Positions 7,264 through 28,144 of a stretch of DNA of 64,000 nucleotides are shown one piece after another. The DNA lies in NCBI RefSeq assembly GCF_006716785.1, contig NZ_VFPQ01000001.1:2294001-2358000 (forward strand), in the 5' to 3' direction. The notes beneath the pieces are model-generated. The model worked only from the letters and a program-made list of their open reading frames with translations. It was not told the DNA's origin and ran no database searches. The position numbers were made by a program, and so were the translations under genes. This DNA is from Thermopolyspora flexuosa (GTDB lineage Bacteria; Actinomycetota; Actinomycetes; Streptosporangiales; Streptosporangiaceae). Position 1 is the stretch's first letter; each line of letters opens with the position of its first letter.

Positions 7264-8940
7264 TCAGGCGCCGAGCACCTCCTGGCGCAGGCGGGTCTTG
7301 ATGAGCTTGCCGGCCGGGTTGCGCGGCAGCTCGCCGTCCCGGAACCAGAACCGGGTCGGCACCTTGAAGTACGCGAGCCGCTCGCGCAGGAAGGCGCGCA
7401 GCTCGTCCGGGTCGGCCGAGGCGCCGGGGGCGAGCCGTACCACCGCGCCGACCTCCTCGCCGAGCTCCTCGTGCGGGACGCCGATGACCGCCGCCTCCTC
7501 GACCGCCGGGTGCTCGTAGAGGGCGGCCTCGACCTCGGCGCAGTACACGTTCTCGCCGCCGCGGATCACCATGTCCTTGGCCCGGTCGACGACGTAGACG
7601 AAGCCCTCCTCGTCGACCCGGGCGAGGTCGCCGGTGTGCACCCAGCCGTCGATGAACGTCTCGGCGGTCTCGGCGGGCCGGTTCCAGTAGCCCATGATCA
7701 CGTTCGGTCCGCGCAGGCACAGCTCGCCGACCTCGCCGGGCGGCAGCTCCTCGCCGCCGGGCCCGCAGATCTTCACGTCGCACACCGCGACCGGCAGGCC
7801 GATCGAGTCGGGCTTGGCGACGTAGTCCGGCCCGCTGTTGATGATGGCGAGCGCGGTCGTCTCGGTCATGCCGTACCCGTTCGAGGCGGTACGGCTCGGC
7901 AGCCGCGTGTTGAGGCGCTCGAGCAGCTTGGGCGGGGCGGGCGCGCCGCCGTAGCCCACCCCGCCGAGGCTGGAGATGTCGTACTTGTCCAGGCTGGGGT
8001 GGGAGAGCAGCTGCCAGGCGTTGGTGGGCACGCCGGTCATCGCGGTGACCTTCTCCCGCTCGATGAGCTGGAGCGCCCGCTCCGGGTCCCACTTGTGCAT
8101 GAGCACCAGCGTGCCGCCGGAGAACATGGTCGGGATCAGCGCGGCGAAGCAGCCGGTGGCGTGGAACAGCGGCACGGTGAGCAGCGTCACCCGCGGGCCG
8201 CCCATGCCGCCGTACGGGTCGGCGCCGGCCCGGGCGCGGGTCCGCGCCAGCGCGTAGGCGACGCTCATCGGCGCCTGGCCGAGGTTGCGGTGGCTGCCGA
8301 GTGCGCCCTTGGGCCGCCCGGTGGTGCCGGACGTGTAGAAGATCGTGGCCGGGTCCTCCGGGCCGACCTCGACCGCGGGCGGCCTGGCGTCCGCGGCGAC
8401 CTCGCCGAGCACCTCGTCGAACAGGCGCGCCCCCGGCGGCAGGTCCCACCCGTCGGCCCGGGCCACGATGAGCCGGGCGGCGATGTCGGAGCCGTGCAGC
8501 CGGGCGGCCCGCTCGCCGTCGGCGATGAGCACCTTCGCCCCCGAGTCGGCCAGGCCGTACTCCAGCTCGGGCGCGGTCCACCAGGCGTTGAGCGGTACGG
8601 TCACCGCCCCGGCGGCGAGCGCCGCGGAGAACGCGATCACCCACTCGGGCAGGTTGCGCATGGCGATCGCCACCCGGTCGCCCTTGGCCACGCCGTACTC
8701 CTCGGCGAGGCGGCGGGCGAGCGTGGCGGCGCGCCGGTAGTGGTCCTCGTAGCTGAGCCGTTCGTCCTCGTAGACGACGAAGTCCTTCGCCCCGTGCCCG
8801 CGGCTCGCCTCGAGCACCGCGGGGAAGTGGAGCGGGGCGTGCTTCCAGGTGCGGATCACGGTGCCGCGCACCTCGACCTCGGCCATCTCGAACAGCTGGC
8901 CGGGAGCGGTGAGCAGGGCCTCGGGGGAGGAGGTACTCAT
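7264..8940 (-). CDS. Acyl-CoA synthetase (FadD-like AMP-binding enzyme)
   Basis: This 558-residue class I adenylate-forming enzyme activates a carboxylic acid through an acyl-AMP and transfers it to CoA. The P-loop is FYTSGTTGRPKG, followed by GYGMTETTA, GWVHTGDLARVDEEGF and the hinge RAKDMVIRGGENVY; the catalytic lysine lies in the terminal NPAGKLIKTRLR. The length is normal for medium- to long-chain ligases. The ATG at 8940 is preferred, with GGAGG 9 bases upstream; an ATG six bases earlier sits only 3 bases from the same GGAGG. The gene is divergent from argC, sharing an intergenic region of about 190 bases. Chain-length preference cannot be read from the sequence. Confidence 0.9.
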   Translation of the reverse strand: MSTSSPEALLTAPGQLFEMAEVEVRGTVIRTWKHAPLHFPAVLEASRGHGAKDFVVYEDERLSYEDHYRRAATLARRLAEEYGVAKGDRVAIAMRNLPEWVIAFSAALAAGAVTVPLNAWWTAPELEYGLADSGAKVLIADGERAARLHGSDIAARLIVARADGWDLPPGARLFDEVLGEVAADARPPAVEVGPEDPATIFYTSGTTGRPKGALGSHRNLGQAPMSVAYALARTRARAGADPYGGMGGPRVTLLTVPLFHATGCFAALIPTMFSGGTLVLMHKWDPERALQLIEREKVTAMTGVPTNAWQLLSHPSLDKYDISSLGGVGYGGAPAPPKLLERLNTRLPSRTASNGYGMTETTALAIINSGPDYVAKPDSIGLPVAVCDVKICGPGGEELPPGEVGELCLRGPNVIMGYWNRPAETAETFIDGWVHTGDLARVDEEGFVYVVDRAKDMVIRGGENVYCAEVEAALYEHPAVEEAAVIGVPHEELGEEVGAVVRLAPGASADPDELRAFLRERLAYFKVPTRFWFRDGELPRNPAGKLIKTRLRQEVLGA

Positions 8941-9033
8941 GTCCATCGACCTCCGGCGGGGACCAGGCTGATCACCCGCCAGGGTACCGACCGGTAGGTA
9001 TGTAGACCAGAGGTGAATTGTCACTCCCCCGCC

Positions 9034-10157
<1,124 letters not shown>

Positions 10158-10248
10158 CCGAACCGCGACCGGCCGCCGCGCACCGGCGGCCCGGCCCGAC
10201 ACCCCGCCCTGGCACCGGCGTGACACCCGGCATCGAGGAGAGGACGAG

Positions 10249-11399
10249 ATGAGCGTCACCGCACCCCTGGGCTTCGTCGCCGCGGGCGTCGCCGCCGGCA
10301 TCAAGGCGAACGGCGCCCGCGACCTGGCCCTCGTCGTGAACGAAGGCCCCTCCCGCGCCGCGGCCGGGGTCTTCACCCGCAACCGCGTCAAGGCGGCCCC
10401 GGTGCTGTGGTCGCAGCAGGTGCTGCGCGGCGGCCGGGTCAAGGCGGTCGTGCTCAACAGCGGCGGCGCCAACGCCTGCACCGGCCCGCTCGGCTTCCAG
10501 GACACCCACGCCACGGCGGAGAAGGTCGCCGAGGTGCTGGGCGACTCCGCCGGGGAGATCGCGGTCTGCTCCACCGGCCTGATCGGCGAGCGGCTGCCCA
10601 TGGACAAGGTGCTCTCCGGCATCGAGCTCGCTGCCGGGCAGCTGTCCCGGGACGGCGGCCTGCCGGCCGCGGACGCGATCCGCACCACCGACACCGTCTC
10701 GAAGATCTCGTTCCGCCGGGGTGAGGGCGGCTACATGGTCGGCGGCATGGCGAAGGGCGCGGGCATGCTCGCCCCCGGCCTCGCCACCATGCTCAGCGTC
10801 ATCACCACCGACGCCGACCTGCCCGCCGACGTGCTCGACCGCACGCTGCGCCAGGCGGTCGAGGTCACCTTCGACCGGGTGGACACCGACGGCTGCATGT
10901 CCACCAACGACACCGTGCTGCTGCTCGCCAGCGGCGCCACCGGCGTCGTGCCCGACCTCGACGAGTTCACGGCGAAGGTCACCGAGGTCTGCGCGGACCT
11001 CGCCCGCCAGCTCGTGATGGACGCCGAGGGCGCCACCAAGGCGATCGCGATCGAGGTGATCGGCGCGGCGAGCGTGCGCGACGCGGTCACCGTGGGCCGC
11101 TCGGTCGCCCGGTCGAACCTGCTCAAGTGCGCCATCCACGGCGAGGACCCCAACTGGGGCCGGGTGCTCGCGGCCGTCGGCGTCACCGACGCGGAGTTCG
11201 AGCCGGACCGGCTCAACGTCGCCATCAACGGCATCTGGGTGTGCCGGGGCGGCGCCGCCGGCGACGACCGCTCCAAGGTCGACCTGCGCCCCCGCGACGT
11301 CACCATCACCATCGACCTGTCGGCCGGACCGCACTCGGCGACGATCCACACCACGGATCTGACCGCCGAGTACGTCCACGAGAACTCGGCGTACTCCAC

Positions 11400-11403
<4 letters not shown>
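10249..11403 (+). CDS. argJ: Bifunctional glutamate N-acetyltransferase / ornithine acetyltransferase
   Basis: ArgJ moves the acetyl group from N-acetylornithine to glutamate, which makes the pathway cyclic; some members also accept acetyl-CoA. The 384-residue precursor is normally self-cleaved before a threonine. The corresponding motif here is [14 protein letters not shown], with the Thr of ATML as the expected nucleophile. Other signatures are [12 protein letters not shown] and [15 protein letters not shown]. The ATG at 10249 follows GAGGAGAGGA. The stop overlaps the argB start (ATGA), so the two are translationally coupled. Having argJ fits the absence of argE from the operon. Confidence 0.95.
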
Positions 11404-14467
<3,064 letters not shown>

Positions 14468-14469
14468 CC

Positions 14470-14976
14470 GTGAAGATCCCGACGACGAAGGCGGCCCGGC
14501 ACGCCCGGATCGCGGAGCTGCTCCGGCAGCAGCCGATCCGGTCCCAGCCCGAGCTCGCCAAGCTCCTCGCCGAGAGCGGCCTGGAGGTCACCCAGGCCAC
14601 GCTCTCCCGCGACCTGGAGGAGCTCGGCGCGCTCAAGCTGCGTGCCGAGGACGGCTCGCTCGTCTACGCGCTCCCGGGCGAGGGCGGGCACCGCATCCCG
14701 CCCGCCCGGGTGGGCTCCTCGGAGACGCCCGCGGCCCGGCTGCGGCGCATCGCCGAGGAGCTCCTCGTCTCCGCCGAGGCGTCCGCGAACCTGGTGATCG
14801 TGCGGACCCCGCCGGGGGCGGCCCAGTTCCTCGCCTCGGCGATCGACCACGCCGGGTGGGAGTCGATCCTCGGCACCGTGGCGGGCGACGACACGATCCT
14901 GGTGATCGCCCGCGACCCGCAGGGCGGGGACGCGGTCGCCGAGGCCCTGCTGCGGGCGGCGGACCGGCGCGCCTGA
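14470..14976 (+). CDS. argR: Arginine repressor
   Basis: ArgR is a hexameric regulator that binds arginine and represses the operon. The 168-residue protein has an N-terminal winged helix (about 8-75: [25 protein letters not shown]) and a C-terminal arginine-binding and oligomerisation domain with [20 protein letters not shown] and [15 protein letters not shown]. The GTG at 14470 has GGAGG six bases upstream. It is the last gene before a hairpin, so it is co-transcribed with its targets and probably autoregulated through the sites before argC. Confidence 0.95.
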   Translation: MKIPTTKAARHARIAELLRQQPIRSQPELAKLLAESGLEVTQATLSRDLEELGALKLRAEDGSLVYALPGEGGHRIPPARVGSSETPAARLRRIAEELLVSAEASANLVIVRTPPGAAQFLASAIDHAGWESILGTVAGDDTILVIARDPQGGDAVAEALLRAADRRA

Positions 14977-16704
<1,728 letters not shown>

Positions 16705-16711
16705 CCGCGCG

Positions 16712-17422
16712 GTGGCCCGCACGCCCGGCGTGACCGCGGAACCGGCCTCCGCCTCCTGGCGGCTGCTCGACCGGTCGTTCTTCGACCGGCACCCGGCGGA
16801 GGTCGCCCCCGACCTGCTCGGCCGCGTCCTCGTGCACGACTCGCCCGGCGGACGGGTCGCGGTACGGCTCACCGAGGTCGAGGCGTACGGCCTGCCGGGC
16901 GAGGACCCGGCCTCGCACAGCTACCGGGGGCGGACCCGCCGCAACGCGGTCATGTTCGGGCCACCGGGCCACCTGTACGTGTACTTCATCTACGGCATGC
17001 ACTTCTGCGCGAACCTGGTGTGCATGCCGGAGGGCTCCGGCGCGGCCGTGCTGCTGCGGGCCGGGGAGGTGGTCGCCGGGGCCGAGCTCGCCCACGCCCG
17101 CCGTACCGGGCGGCGGGTCCCGCCCGGCGAGCCCGCCGCGGACACCGGCACCGGGACGCCGGCCGCGGCCCCGGTCCGGGAGCTCGCCCGGGGACCGGCG
17201 CGGCTCGCCGTGGCGCTCGGGTTCGCGCGCGAGCACGACGGCGTGGACTGCTGCGGGGAGGGGCCGGTGCGCGTGCTCGAGGGCCTGCCGCCCGACCCGG
17301 CGCGCGTCCGCAGCGGCCCGCGGACCGGGGTGCCGAACGGCAAGCACACCCCGTGGCGGTTCTGGATCGACGGCGACCCCACGGTGTCGCCCTACCGGGA
17401 GCACCGGCCGCGGGCCCGCTGA
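16712..17422 (+). CDS. DNA-3-methyladenine glycosylase (AAG/MPG family)
   Basis: This base-excision enzyme removes alkylated purines from DNA. The 236-residue protein has the family core [20 protein letters not shown], with the catalytic Glu in EVEAY, then [20 protein letters not shown] and [11 protein letters not shown], and late motifs [11 protein letters not shown] and GPRTGV. I use the GTG at 16712. A second in-frame GTG at 16730 is also possible, and neither has a clear ribosome-binding site, so translation may be coupled to argH, which ends 7 bases before. The insert of about 20 Pro/Gly/Ala-rich residues near 140-155 looks like a flexible loop. Confidence 0.9.
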   Translation: MARTPGVTAEPASASWRLLDRSFFDRHPAEVAPDLLGRVLVHDSPGGRVAVRLTEVEAYGLPGEDPASHSYRGRTRRNAVMFGPPGHLYVYFIYGMHFCANLVCMPEGSGAAVLLRAGEVVAGAELAHARRTGRRVPPGEPAADTGTGTPAAAPVRELARGPARLAVALGFAREHDGVDCCGEGPVRVLEGLPPDPARVRSGPRTGVPNGKHTPWRFWIDGDPTVSPYREHRPRAR

Positions 17423-17766
17423 CGGGCGGCGCGCCGCTCGCCGTACCCGTGGCCATTCCGTGATCGACTTCGGCGGCCCGGGCCGCCGCCGCGGCCGTGG
17501 GTTTGTCCCATCCCTTGGTAGCCTTCTGGTGTTCGCGATGACCAAGGCGGGCTCGCCGCAGGGCCTGCGGTGACCGGGCGTGGTGACCTCGCCGAAGGGC
17601 GCCCGCGCAGCGCGCCGCCCCTTCGGTCCGGCCCTTCCGCGGTCGATCGGGAGTAAACCGGTTGCCCGGCATCCCCTCCGAGGCCCTATACATGAAGGCA
17701 CGCGAGGCGCGCACCGGAGGCCATCGCGCATCGTTCAGGCAACCCTACGGAGACGAGGCCAGAACC
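17423..17766 (+). other. Leader region upstream of tyrS
   Basis: These 344 bases lie between the glycosylase and tyrS. An inverted repeat of about 9-10 bp with one bulge (17592-17601 with 17616-17626, enclosing a CG-rich loop) could be a terminator or attenuator. No T-box signature (the TGGNACCGCG-type antiterminator bulge) was found, and no further gene is supported. Confidence 0.4.
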
Positions 17767-19044
17767 GTGACGGACATCCTCGATGAGCTGGAATGGCGCG
17801 ATGTGATCGCGCAGACCACCGACGCAGACGCGCTTCGGAAGGTACTCGCCGAGGGCCCGATCACGGTCTATGCGGGCTTCGACCCGACCGCCCCGTCCCT
17901 GCACGTCGGCAACCTCGCCACCCTGCTCATCCTCACCCGGTTCCAGCGGGCCGGCCACCGGCCCATCGGCCTGGTCGGCGGCGCCACCGGGCTGATCGGC
18001 GACCCGAGCGGGCGCAGCGAGGAACGCCAGCTCAACCCGGTCGACGTCGTGGCGGAGTGGGTGCGCCGCATCCGCGTCCAGCTCGAGAAGTTCCTCGACT
18101 TCACGCCCGGCCCGACCGCGGCGCTGCTGGTGAGCAACCTCGACTGGACCGCGGAGCTGTCCGCGATCGACTTCCTGCGGGACGTCGGCAAGCACTTCCC
18201 GGTGAACCGCATGCTCGCGCGCGAGTCGGTCGCCGCCCGGCTCGCCGGTGACGGGCTGAGCTACACCGAGTTCAGCTACCAGATCCTGCAGGCGTACGAC
18301 TACCTCGAGCTCTACCGGCGGTACGGCTGCAAGCTGCAGGTCGGCGGCAGCGACCAGTGGGGCAACATCACCGCGGGCTGCGAGCTGATCCGCCGGGTCA
18401 CCGGCGGGCAGGCCCACGCCCTCACCGGCAAGCTCATCACCAAGGCCGACGGCACGAAGTTCGGCAAGACGGCCGGGGGCGCGATCTGGCTCGACCCCGA
18501 GCTGACCTCGCCGTACGCCTTCTACCAGTTCTGGCTCAACACCGACGACCGGGACGTCGTCCGGTTCCTCAAGGTGTTCACCTTCCGCAGCCGGGAGGAG
18601 ATCGAGGAGCTGGAGAAGGCGGTGGCCACGCGGCCGGCCGCCCGGGAGGCGCAGCGGGCGCTCGCCGAGGACGTCACCCGGATGGTGCACGGCGAGGAGG
18701 AGCTGGCCCGGGTGGTGGCGGCCTCCCGCGCGCTGTTCGGCCAGGGCACGCTCGCCGAGCTCGACGAGCGCACGCTCGAGGCCGCGCTCGCCGAGGTGCC
18801 GCGCGCGACCGTGCCCGCGCTGGGCGCGACCATCGTCGACCTGCTCGCCGAGTGCGGCCTGGTCGAGAGCAAGTCGGCCGCGCGGCGGACGGTGAAGGAA
18901 GGCGGGGCGTACCTCAACAACACGCGGGTCACCGACGAGTCGTACGTCCCGACCGCCGACGACCTGCTGTGCGGGCGGTTCCTCGTGCTGCGCCGGGGCA
19001 AGCGCTCCATCGGCGGCATCGAGGTCGCCGCATCCCAGGCGTAA
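17767..19044 (+). CDS. tyrS: Tyrosyl-tRNA synthetase
   Basis: TyrRS charges tRNA-Tyr. The 425-residue class I enzyme has the HIGH-equivalent [10 protein letters not shown], the tyrosine-binding region [21 protein letters not shown], and the KMSKS-equivalent KFGKT in [16 protein letters not shown]-terminal S4 RNA-binding domain covers about 355-420. The GTG at 17767 gives [12 protein letters not shown], the normal start; the frame stays open to 17662 but without family sequence. The same tyrS-then-rRNA order is known in fast-growing mycobacteria (rrnB). Confidence 0.95.
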   Translation: MTDILDELEWRDVIAQTTDADALRKVLAEGPITVYAGFDPTAPSLHVGNLATLLILTRFQRAGHRPIGLVGGATGLIGDPSGRSEERQLNPVDVVAEWVRRIRVQLEKFLDFTPGPTAALLVSNLDWTAELSAIDFLRDVGKHFPVNRMLARESVAARLAGDGLSYTEFSYQILQAYDYLELYRRYGCKLQVGGSDQWGNITAGCELIRRVTGGQAHALTGKLITKADGTKFGKTAGGAIWLDPELTSPYAFYQFWLNTDDRDVVRFLKVFTFRSREEIEELEKAVATRPAAREAQRALAEDVTRMVHGEEELARVVAASRALFGQGTLAELDERTLEAALAEVPRATVPALGATIVDLLAECGLVESKSAARRTVKEGGAYLNNTRVTDESYVPTADDLLCGRFLVLRRGKRSIGGIEVAASQA

Positions 19045-19051
19045 CCGCGGC

Positions 19052-19111
19052 GCACCAGAGCGACAGGGACCGGAGCGGGCCGGCACTCGGCGTCGGCCCG
19101 CTCTCTGGTGC
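19052..19111 (+). terminator. Two-tier hairpin terminator after tyrS
   Basis: A 10-bp perfect inner stem (19073-19082 with 19094-19103) is enclosed by an 8-bp outer stem (19052-19059 with 19104-19111), with 13 unpaired bases on the left side only. It starts 7 bases after the tyrS stop and insulates the rRNA promoters from it. Confidence 0.7.
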
Positions 19112-19439
19112 TTCCGCCCCGGCGGACGTCGGCGCACCCGGCGCGAGATGCGCCGAAGGACGCGTCGGTGTGCGCGTCCGTCCGGCCGGGGAGGCGACCG
19201 CCGATCCGGCGACGGTACGGCGCAGCGCGGTCGACGTGCCACGAGGCCCTGAGCGACGCGAGCGCGCGGCCCTGCGAGTGGCGTGTGTCACAGAGCGACC
19301 ACGTCTCGGCCTCGGGGAATACTCCGGAGCCGCGCGACGTCCTAACCGTGGCGGGCCGGATGAATAACATTCCGGTAGCAAAGATGTGAGATCGCTTCGG
19401 ATGCGCCCCTTGACCAGCGGTGACCTCCGGCGGGTCGAT

Positions 19440-19468
19440 TTGACGCCGTTGGGGCGGCGACGTAATCT
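19440..19468 (+). promoter_or_regulatory. rRNA operon promoter candidate 1
   Basis: TTGACG (19440-19445) and TAATCT (19463-19468) are separated by exactly 17 bases, close to the vegetative sigma consensus. Confidence 0.7.
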
Positions 19469-19696
19469 TCTCTTCGCCCCGAAGGCAGGCGGCCCCATGG
19501 CGTCGCCGACTCGGGTCCACCCGAGAGGGCGACCGGAGCGGACGGAGAGTCCGGTACCGCGCGAGGTGTCAGCCGGGAAGCGGTTCGACACGGCGTCGGT
19601 GAAACGGTCGTCTCGCTGAGGCCGGACCGCACGGTGCCGGCCGGATTCCCTGCAGCGTCGAACGTTTCGAGCGGCATTGTCGCCGAGCGGAGCGAT

Positions 19697-19725
19697 TTGA
19701 CAGCGGATGGGAATCGGGTGAAACT
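19697..19725 (+). promoter_or_regulatory. rRNA operon promoter candidate 2
   Basis: A perfect -35 TTGACA (19697-19702) is followed after 17 bases by GAAACT (19720-19725), a weaker -10 that keeps the A at position 2 and T at position 6. Confidence 0.55.
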
Positions 19726-19800
19726 GCTGAAGCGATTCGGATGAAACGCCCCCGCTGACGGGATCGGCGGATTTCGTCGGCAGGTGTTCGCGTCCGTTCC

Positions 19801-19829
19801 TTGAGAACTCAACAGTGTGTCAAAAGCCA
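19801..19829 (+). promoter_or_regulatory. Conserved rRNA leader element (antitermination/processing region)
   Basis: TTGAGAACTCAACAGTGTG is the conserved leader sequence found before actinobacterial 16S genes, associated with boxA-type antitermination and RNase III processing. A related element recurs in the 16S-23S spacer. Confidence 0.7.
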
Positions 19830-19965
19830 GTGCATGAGCTTTACCCCGTCATGCCAGGCGCTGCTCGGCAAGCCCTTCCGGGGCTTTGCTGAGAGGTGTG
19901 TCTGGGTGATGGTTTTGCTGGGATGTCCCTCTTCGTGGGGGGTGTCTCAAGGGTTTTGAGGCATC

Positions 19966-25318
<5,353 letters not shown>

Positions 25319-25442
25319 GCATACGGAGCATGCGGCGCCGCATGGGTGGTGGCGTGTTCCGTGGTTTGCAGGGCGTTTCGTGTTCGCTGTGTGGTTCTCG
25401 AGCAGCAACCGGCCGTGTGGCTGTTGTTGTTCTTTGGGTGTC

Positions 25443-25560
25443 GTTTCGGTGGTTATGGCGGAAGGGAAACACCCGGTTACATTCCGAACCCGGTAGTTAA
25501 GCCTTCCTGCGCCGATGGTACTGCACCTTGGGGGGTGTGGGAGAGTAGGTCGCTGCCGGA
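25443..25560 (+). rRNA. rrf: 5S ribosomal RNA
   Basis: The roughly 118-base gene shows GTTTCGGTGGTTATGGCGGA, CCGGTTACATTCCGAACCCG, GCGCCGATGGTACTGC and GGGAGAGTAGGTCGCTGCC. It follows the 23S gene after a spacer of about 124 bases and completes a standard 16S-23S-5S operon. Confidence 0.95.
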
Positions 25561-25573
25561 CGACTTTATGTGG

Positions 25574-25610
25574 ACGCCCTCAGTCTTTGTGACTGGGGGC
25601 GTTCGCATTT
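25574..25610 (+). terminator. rRNA operon terminator 1
   Basis: A 12-bp stem (25574-25585 with 25591-25602, one G-U type pair) and a 5-nt loop are followed by TCGCATTTT, 13 bases after the 5S gene. Confidence 0.8.
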
Positions 25611-25630
25611 TGTGGGGTGTTTTTGGTTGT

Positions 25631-25659
25631 GGCTCTGGGGGTTCCCAGAGCCCTTTTTT
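25631..25659 (+). terminator. rRNA operon terminator 2 (intrinsic)
   Basis: A perfect 9-bp stem (25631-25639 with 25644-25652) with a 4-nt loop is followed by C and six T residues. It is the clearest Rho-independent terminator in the window, in tandem with the one at 25574. Confidence 0.9.
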
Positions 25660-25956
25660 CGTTTCGTGGTGGCAGGCCGGCCTGGGGCGTACGGCGGATT
25701 CGTTCACGTCCTGGCCGGTGGGGCCGGCCGGGGCGGGTGCGCCGGGAGATCGGCATCGACGGTTGTTGGGCCTTGCTAGGCTGGTATGGCCGGGCCACCC
25801 GAGGGGTGGCCTTCATCGCGTCAGACCAGTCAAGGCGGGACGGCGTCGAGCGAACGGGGCCAGTACCCCGCGGTCAAGTCCACCCGCATACCCATAGACG
25901 GCTGCCCGCGCGCGTATCACTGAACGGACGTGCTGGGCGGGCAACGAAGGACAGAA
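25660..25956 (+). other. Intergenic region before the TPR gene
   Basis: Nothing protein-coding is supported. An 8-bp hairpin (25793-25800 with 25804-25811) lies in the probable 5' untranslated region of the next gene, after a weak -10-like TAGGCT at 25777. Confidence 0.4.
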
Positions 25957-28038
25957 GTGAACAGAGAGAACGGGCGCGAGGACGTAGGACGGCCCGACAA
26001 GGGCGGCTCCCGATCGGGAGGCGCGAACTCCGGTCGCAACCGCGGGTTCCGCAACGATCGCGCGGGCGAGGGTCGAGGGAGGCGCGAAGGAGACGTGAGC
26101 CGTTCCGGTGAGCGCCCGGGCCGGCGTCCGGGGAAGGCCCCGCGGCAGGGCGAGCGATGGGAAGGCCGCTCGGCCTACGACCGTGGCCGGGGCCGTGACG
26201 AGCGAAACGGCCGCTACGGCGATCGCCGGGACGACCGTGGCGGCGACCGTGGCCATGGCGGCGGCCGACGAGGCCGTGACGACAACGAGTTCAGGCGAGG
26301 ATACGGCGGCGATCGCAGGGGAGGCCGCGACGACCGCCGCGAGTACGGCTACCGCGACCGAGACGACCGGAACCGTCCCGGCCGGTATCGCGAGAGCGCC
26401 GGCGGCGACCGCCAGACCGGGCGGCGCGACCGCTGGGACCGGGACGACCGTCCCCGGCGCTACTTCGACGACCGTGAGCCGGGCCGCCGGGAGTCCGGGC
26501 GCGGCCGGGAGGACCGCGTCTCCCGCGACCGCAAGGCTCGGCCGTTCACCCGGGAGGGCTACCGCGAGCGGGAGGAGGCCCGTGGCCTCCGGGCGCGGTA
26601 CGGCCGCGCCGAGACGAAGCCCGAGCCCGCAGCGGACGCCAAGGACGAGGTGCCACCGGTTCCGGAGGGCATCACGCCGAAGGACCTCGACAAGGAGGTC
26701 CGGGAGCGCCTCATGACGCTGCCCAAGGGCCTGGCGAACCTGATCGCCGTGCACCTGGTCGCGGCCGAGCGCGCGCTGACCGAGGAAGACCCCGACCGTG
26801 CGTACGAGCACGTCAAGGTCGCCCGCCGCTTCGGCAGCCGGGTGGGCGTGGTCCGCGAGGCCGCCGGCATCGCCGCGTACCGGGCCGGGCGGTACGCGGA
26901 GGCCCTCAACGACCTGCGCGCCGCGCGTCGGCTCATGGGCTCGGACGACCTGCTGCCGCTCCTGGCGGACTGCGAGCGCGGTCTCGGCCGCCCGGAACGG
27001 GCGCTCGAGCTGATCCGTTCCGTGGAGCCGGAGCGGATCGGACGGGCGGTACGGATCGAGCTGGCGATCGTCGAGTCCGGCGCGCGTCGTGACCTCGGCC
27101 AGAAGGAGGCCGCCGTCGTCACCCTGCAGCGGGTGCCGGAGCTGCGGGACACCGAACAGCGGCCGTGGTCGGCACGGCTCGCCTTCGCCTACGCCGACGC
27201 GCTCGCCGACGCCGGGAAGACCGAGGCGGCGATCGAGTGGTTCGCCAAGGCGATGATGTTCGACGAGTACGGCGAGACCGACGCGGCCGTGCGGTACGCC
27301 GAGCTCACCGGCACCGACGTGCCCAGCTACGAGATCGAGGACATCGAAGAGGACTTCGACGACCTCGAGGCGGGCGACGACGTCCGGCCACCGGCCCCGC
27401 CTGCCCGGACCGACCGGGCGGCCACGGAGGCGCAGGGCGACGCGGCCGACGAGAAGGCCGCCGCCCCGGCCGGGCGGGACGATGCGCAGCACGAGCCGGA
27501 GCACGGCCCTGCCCGACGGGACGCCGAGGCCGCGCTCGCCGAACGGGCACCCCAGCCGGACGACGACGCCGAGGACAAGGAGCCGACGGGCCACGAACCG
27601 GAGGATGCCGCGGACGAATCGCCCGCCCCCGAGCCCGGCGATGCCGCCGTGCGGCCCGAGCCGTCCGTGGAGCCGGCGGACACCGCGGCCCGCACGGACA
27701 CCGTGGAATCGGGCGAGGCCGGGGACGCGCGGAGCCCTGAGGACGCCGCCGACGCCCCGACCGAGCCGACCGCGGGCCGGACGGAATCCGTGGCTCCGGC
27801 GCAGCTCGACGATGAGCCGGGTCTCTTTGAGGAGACCGACGAGCCGCTCGATCTCGATGCGGAAGGGCCGAGCGAGCCGGGCTCCGGCGGCGACGCGGCC
27901 GGGCAGAGCCCCGACGCCTCGGTGAACGGGACCGCGAAGGGCACGGATGACGACGTCGTACCGGCCGACGCGGCCGCACCCGCTCCCGCCGCCGAGGAGG
28001 CGCCTGCCGCGTCCGTCCCGGTGCGGAACGAGGCCTGA
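25957..28038 (+). CDS. TPR-like protein with long charged disordered ends (Rv1691-like neighbourhood)
   Basis: The 693-residue protein has three parts. Residues 1 to about 225 are extremely rich in Arg, Asp and Gly, with many RD, DRR and RGG-like steps, and must be disordered. Residues about 230-455 form a helical repeat region resembling tetratricopeptide repeats (LPKGLANLIAVHLVAAERAL, AYRAGRYAEALNDLRAARRL, AIEWFAKAMMFDEYGETD). Residues about 455-693 are acidic and rich in Pro, Ala and Glu. In mycobacteria a shorter TPR-like gene (Rv1691) sits at the same place between tyrS and the HAD gene, so the middle part is probably the conserved core. The GTG at 25957 follows GAAGGA. The RD/RG-rich end suggests RNA or nucleoprotein binding, but this is inference. 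Confidence 0.8.
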   Translation: MNRENGREDVGRPDKGGSRSGGANSGRNRGFRNDRAGEGRGRREGDVSRSGERPGRRPGKAPRQGERWEGRSAYDRGRGRDERNGRYGDRRDDRGGDRGHGGGRRGRDDNEFRRGYGGDRRGGRDDRREYGYRDRDDRNRPGRYRESAGGDRQTGRRDRWDRDDRPRRYFDDREPGRRESGRGREDRVSRDRKARPFTREGYREREEARGLRARYGRAETKPEPAADAKDEVPPVPEGITPKDLDKEVRERLMTLPKGLANLIAVHLVAAERALTEEDPDRAYEHVKVARRFGSRVGVVREAAGIAAYRAGRYAEALNDLRAARRLMGSDDLLPLLADCERGLGRPERALELIRSVEPERIGRAVRIELAIVESGARRDLGQKEAAVVTLQRVPELRDTEQRPWSARLAFAYADALADAGKTEAAIEWFAKAMMFDEYGETDAAVRYAELTGTDVPSYEIEDIEEDFDDLEAGDDVRPPAPPARTDRAATEAQGDAADEKAAAPAGRDDAQHEPEHGPARRDAEAALAERAPQPDDDAEDKEPTGHEPEDAADESPAPEPGDAAVRPEPSVEPADTAARTDTVESGEAGDARSPEDAADAPTEPTAGRTESVAPAQLDDEPGLFEETDEPLDLDAEGPSEPGSGGDAAGQSPDASVNGTAKGTDDDVVPADAAAPAPAAEEAPAASVPVRNEA

Positions 28039-28058
28039 GTCCACGTCGCGACGCGGAA

Positions 28059-28116
28059 GCGGCGGGCACGCGGAATGCGGCGGTCCATCACCGCCGCCGG
28101 ACCGCCTGCCCGCCGC
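28059..28116. terminator. Nested hairpin terminator between convergent genes
   Basis: An outer 15-bp stem with one mismatch (28059-28073 with 28102-28116) encloses an inner 8-bp stem (28077-28084 with 28090-28097). It lies between the TPR gene stop and the MBL gene stop and can serve both strands. Confidence 0.65.
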
Positions 28117-28144
28117 CTACCCGTGCCTGCGGCGGAGCGCCGCG

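Larger units (their letters stand above)
19112..19965 (+). other. Upstream and leader region of the rRNA operon
   Basis: These 850 bases have no supported protein gene. They hold the two promoter candidates listed separately, the conserved leader element at 19801 and AT-richer DNA typical of rRNA promoter regions. The first 200 bases (19112-19320) show nothing I can name. Confidence 0.6.

Noticed and set aside
17423-17766. A T-box leader for tyrS
   Set aside because: The conserved T-box antiterminator sequence and specifier loop were not found; only one GC-rich hairpin is present.
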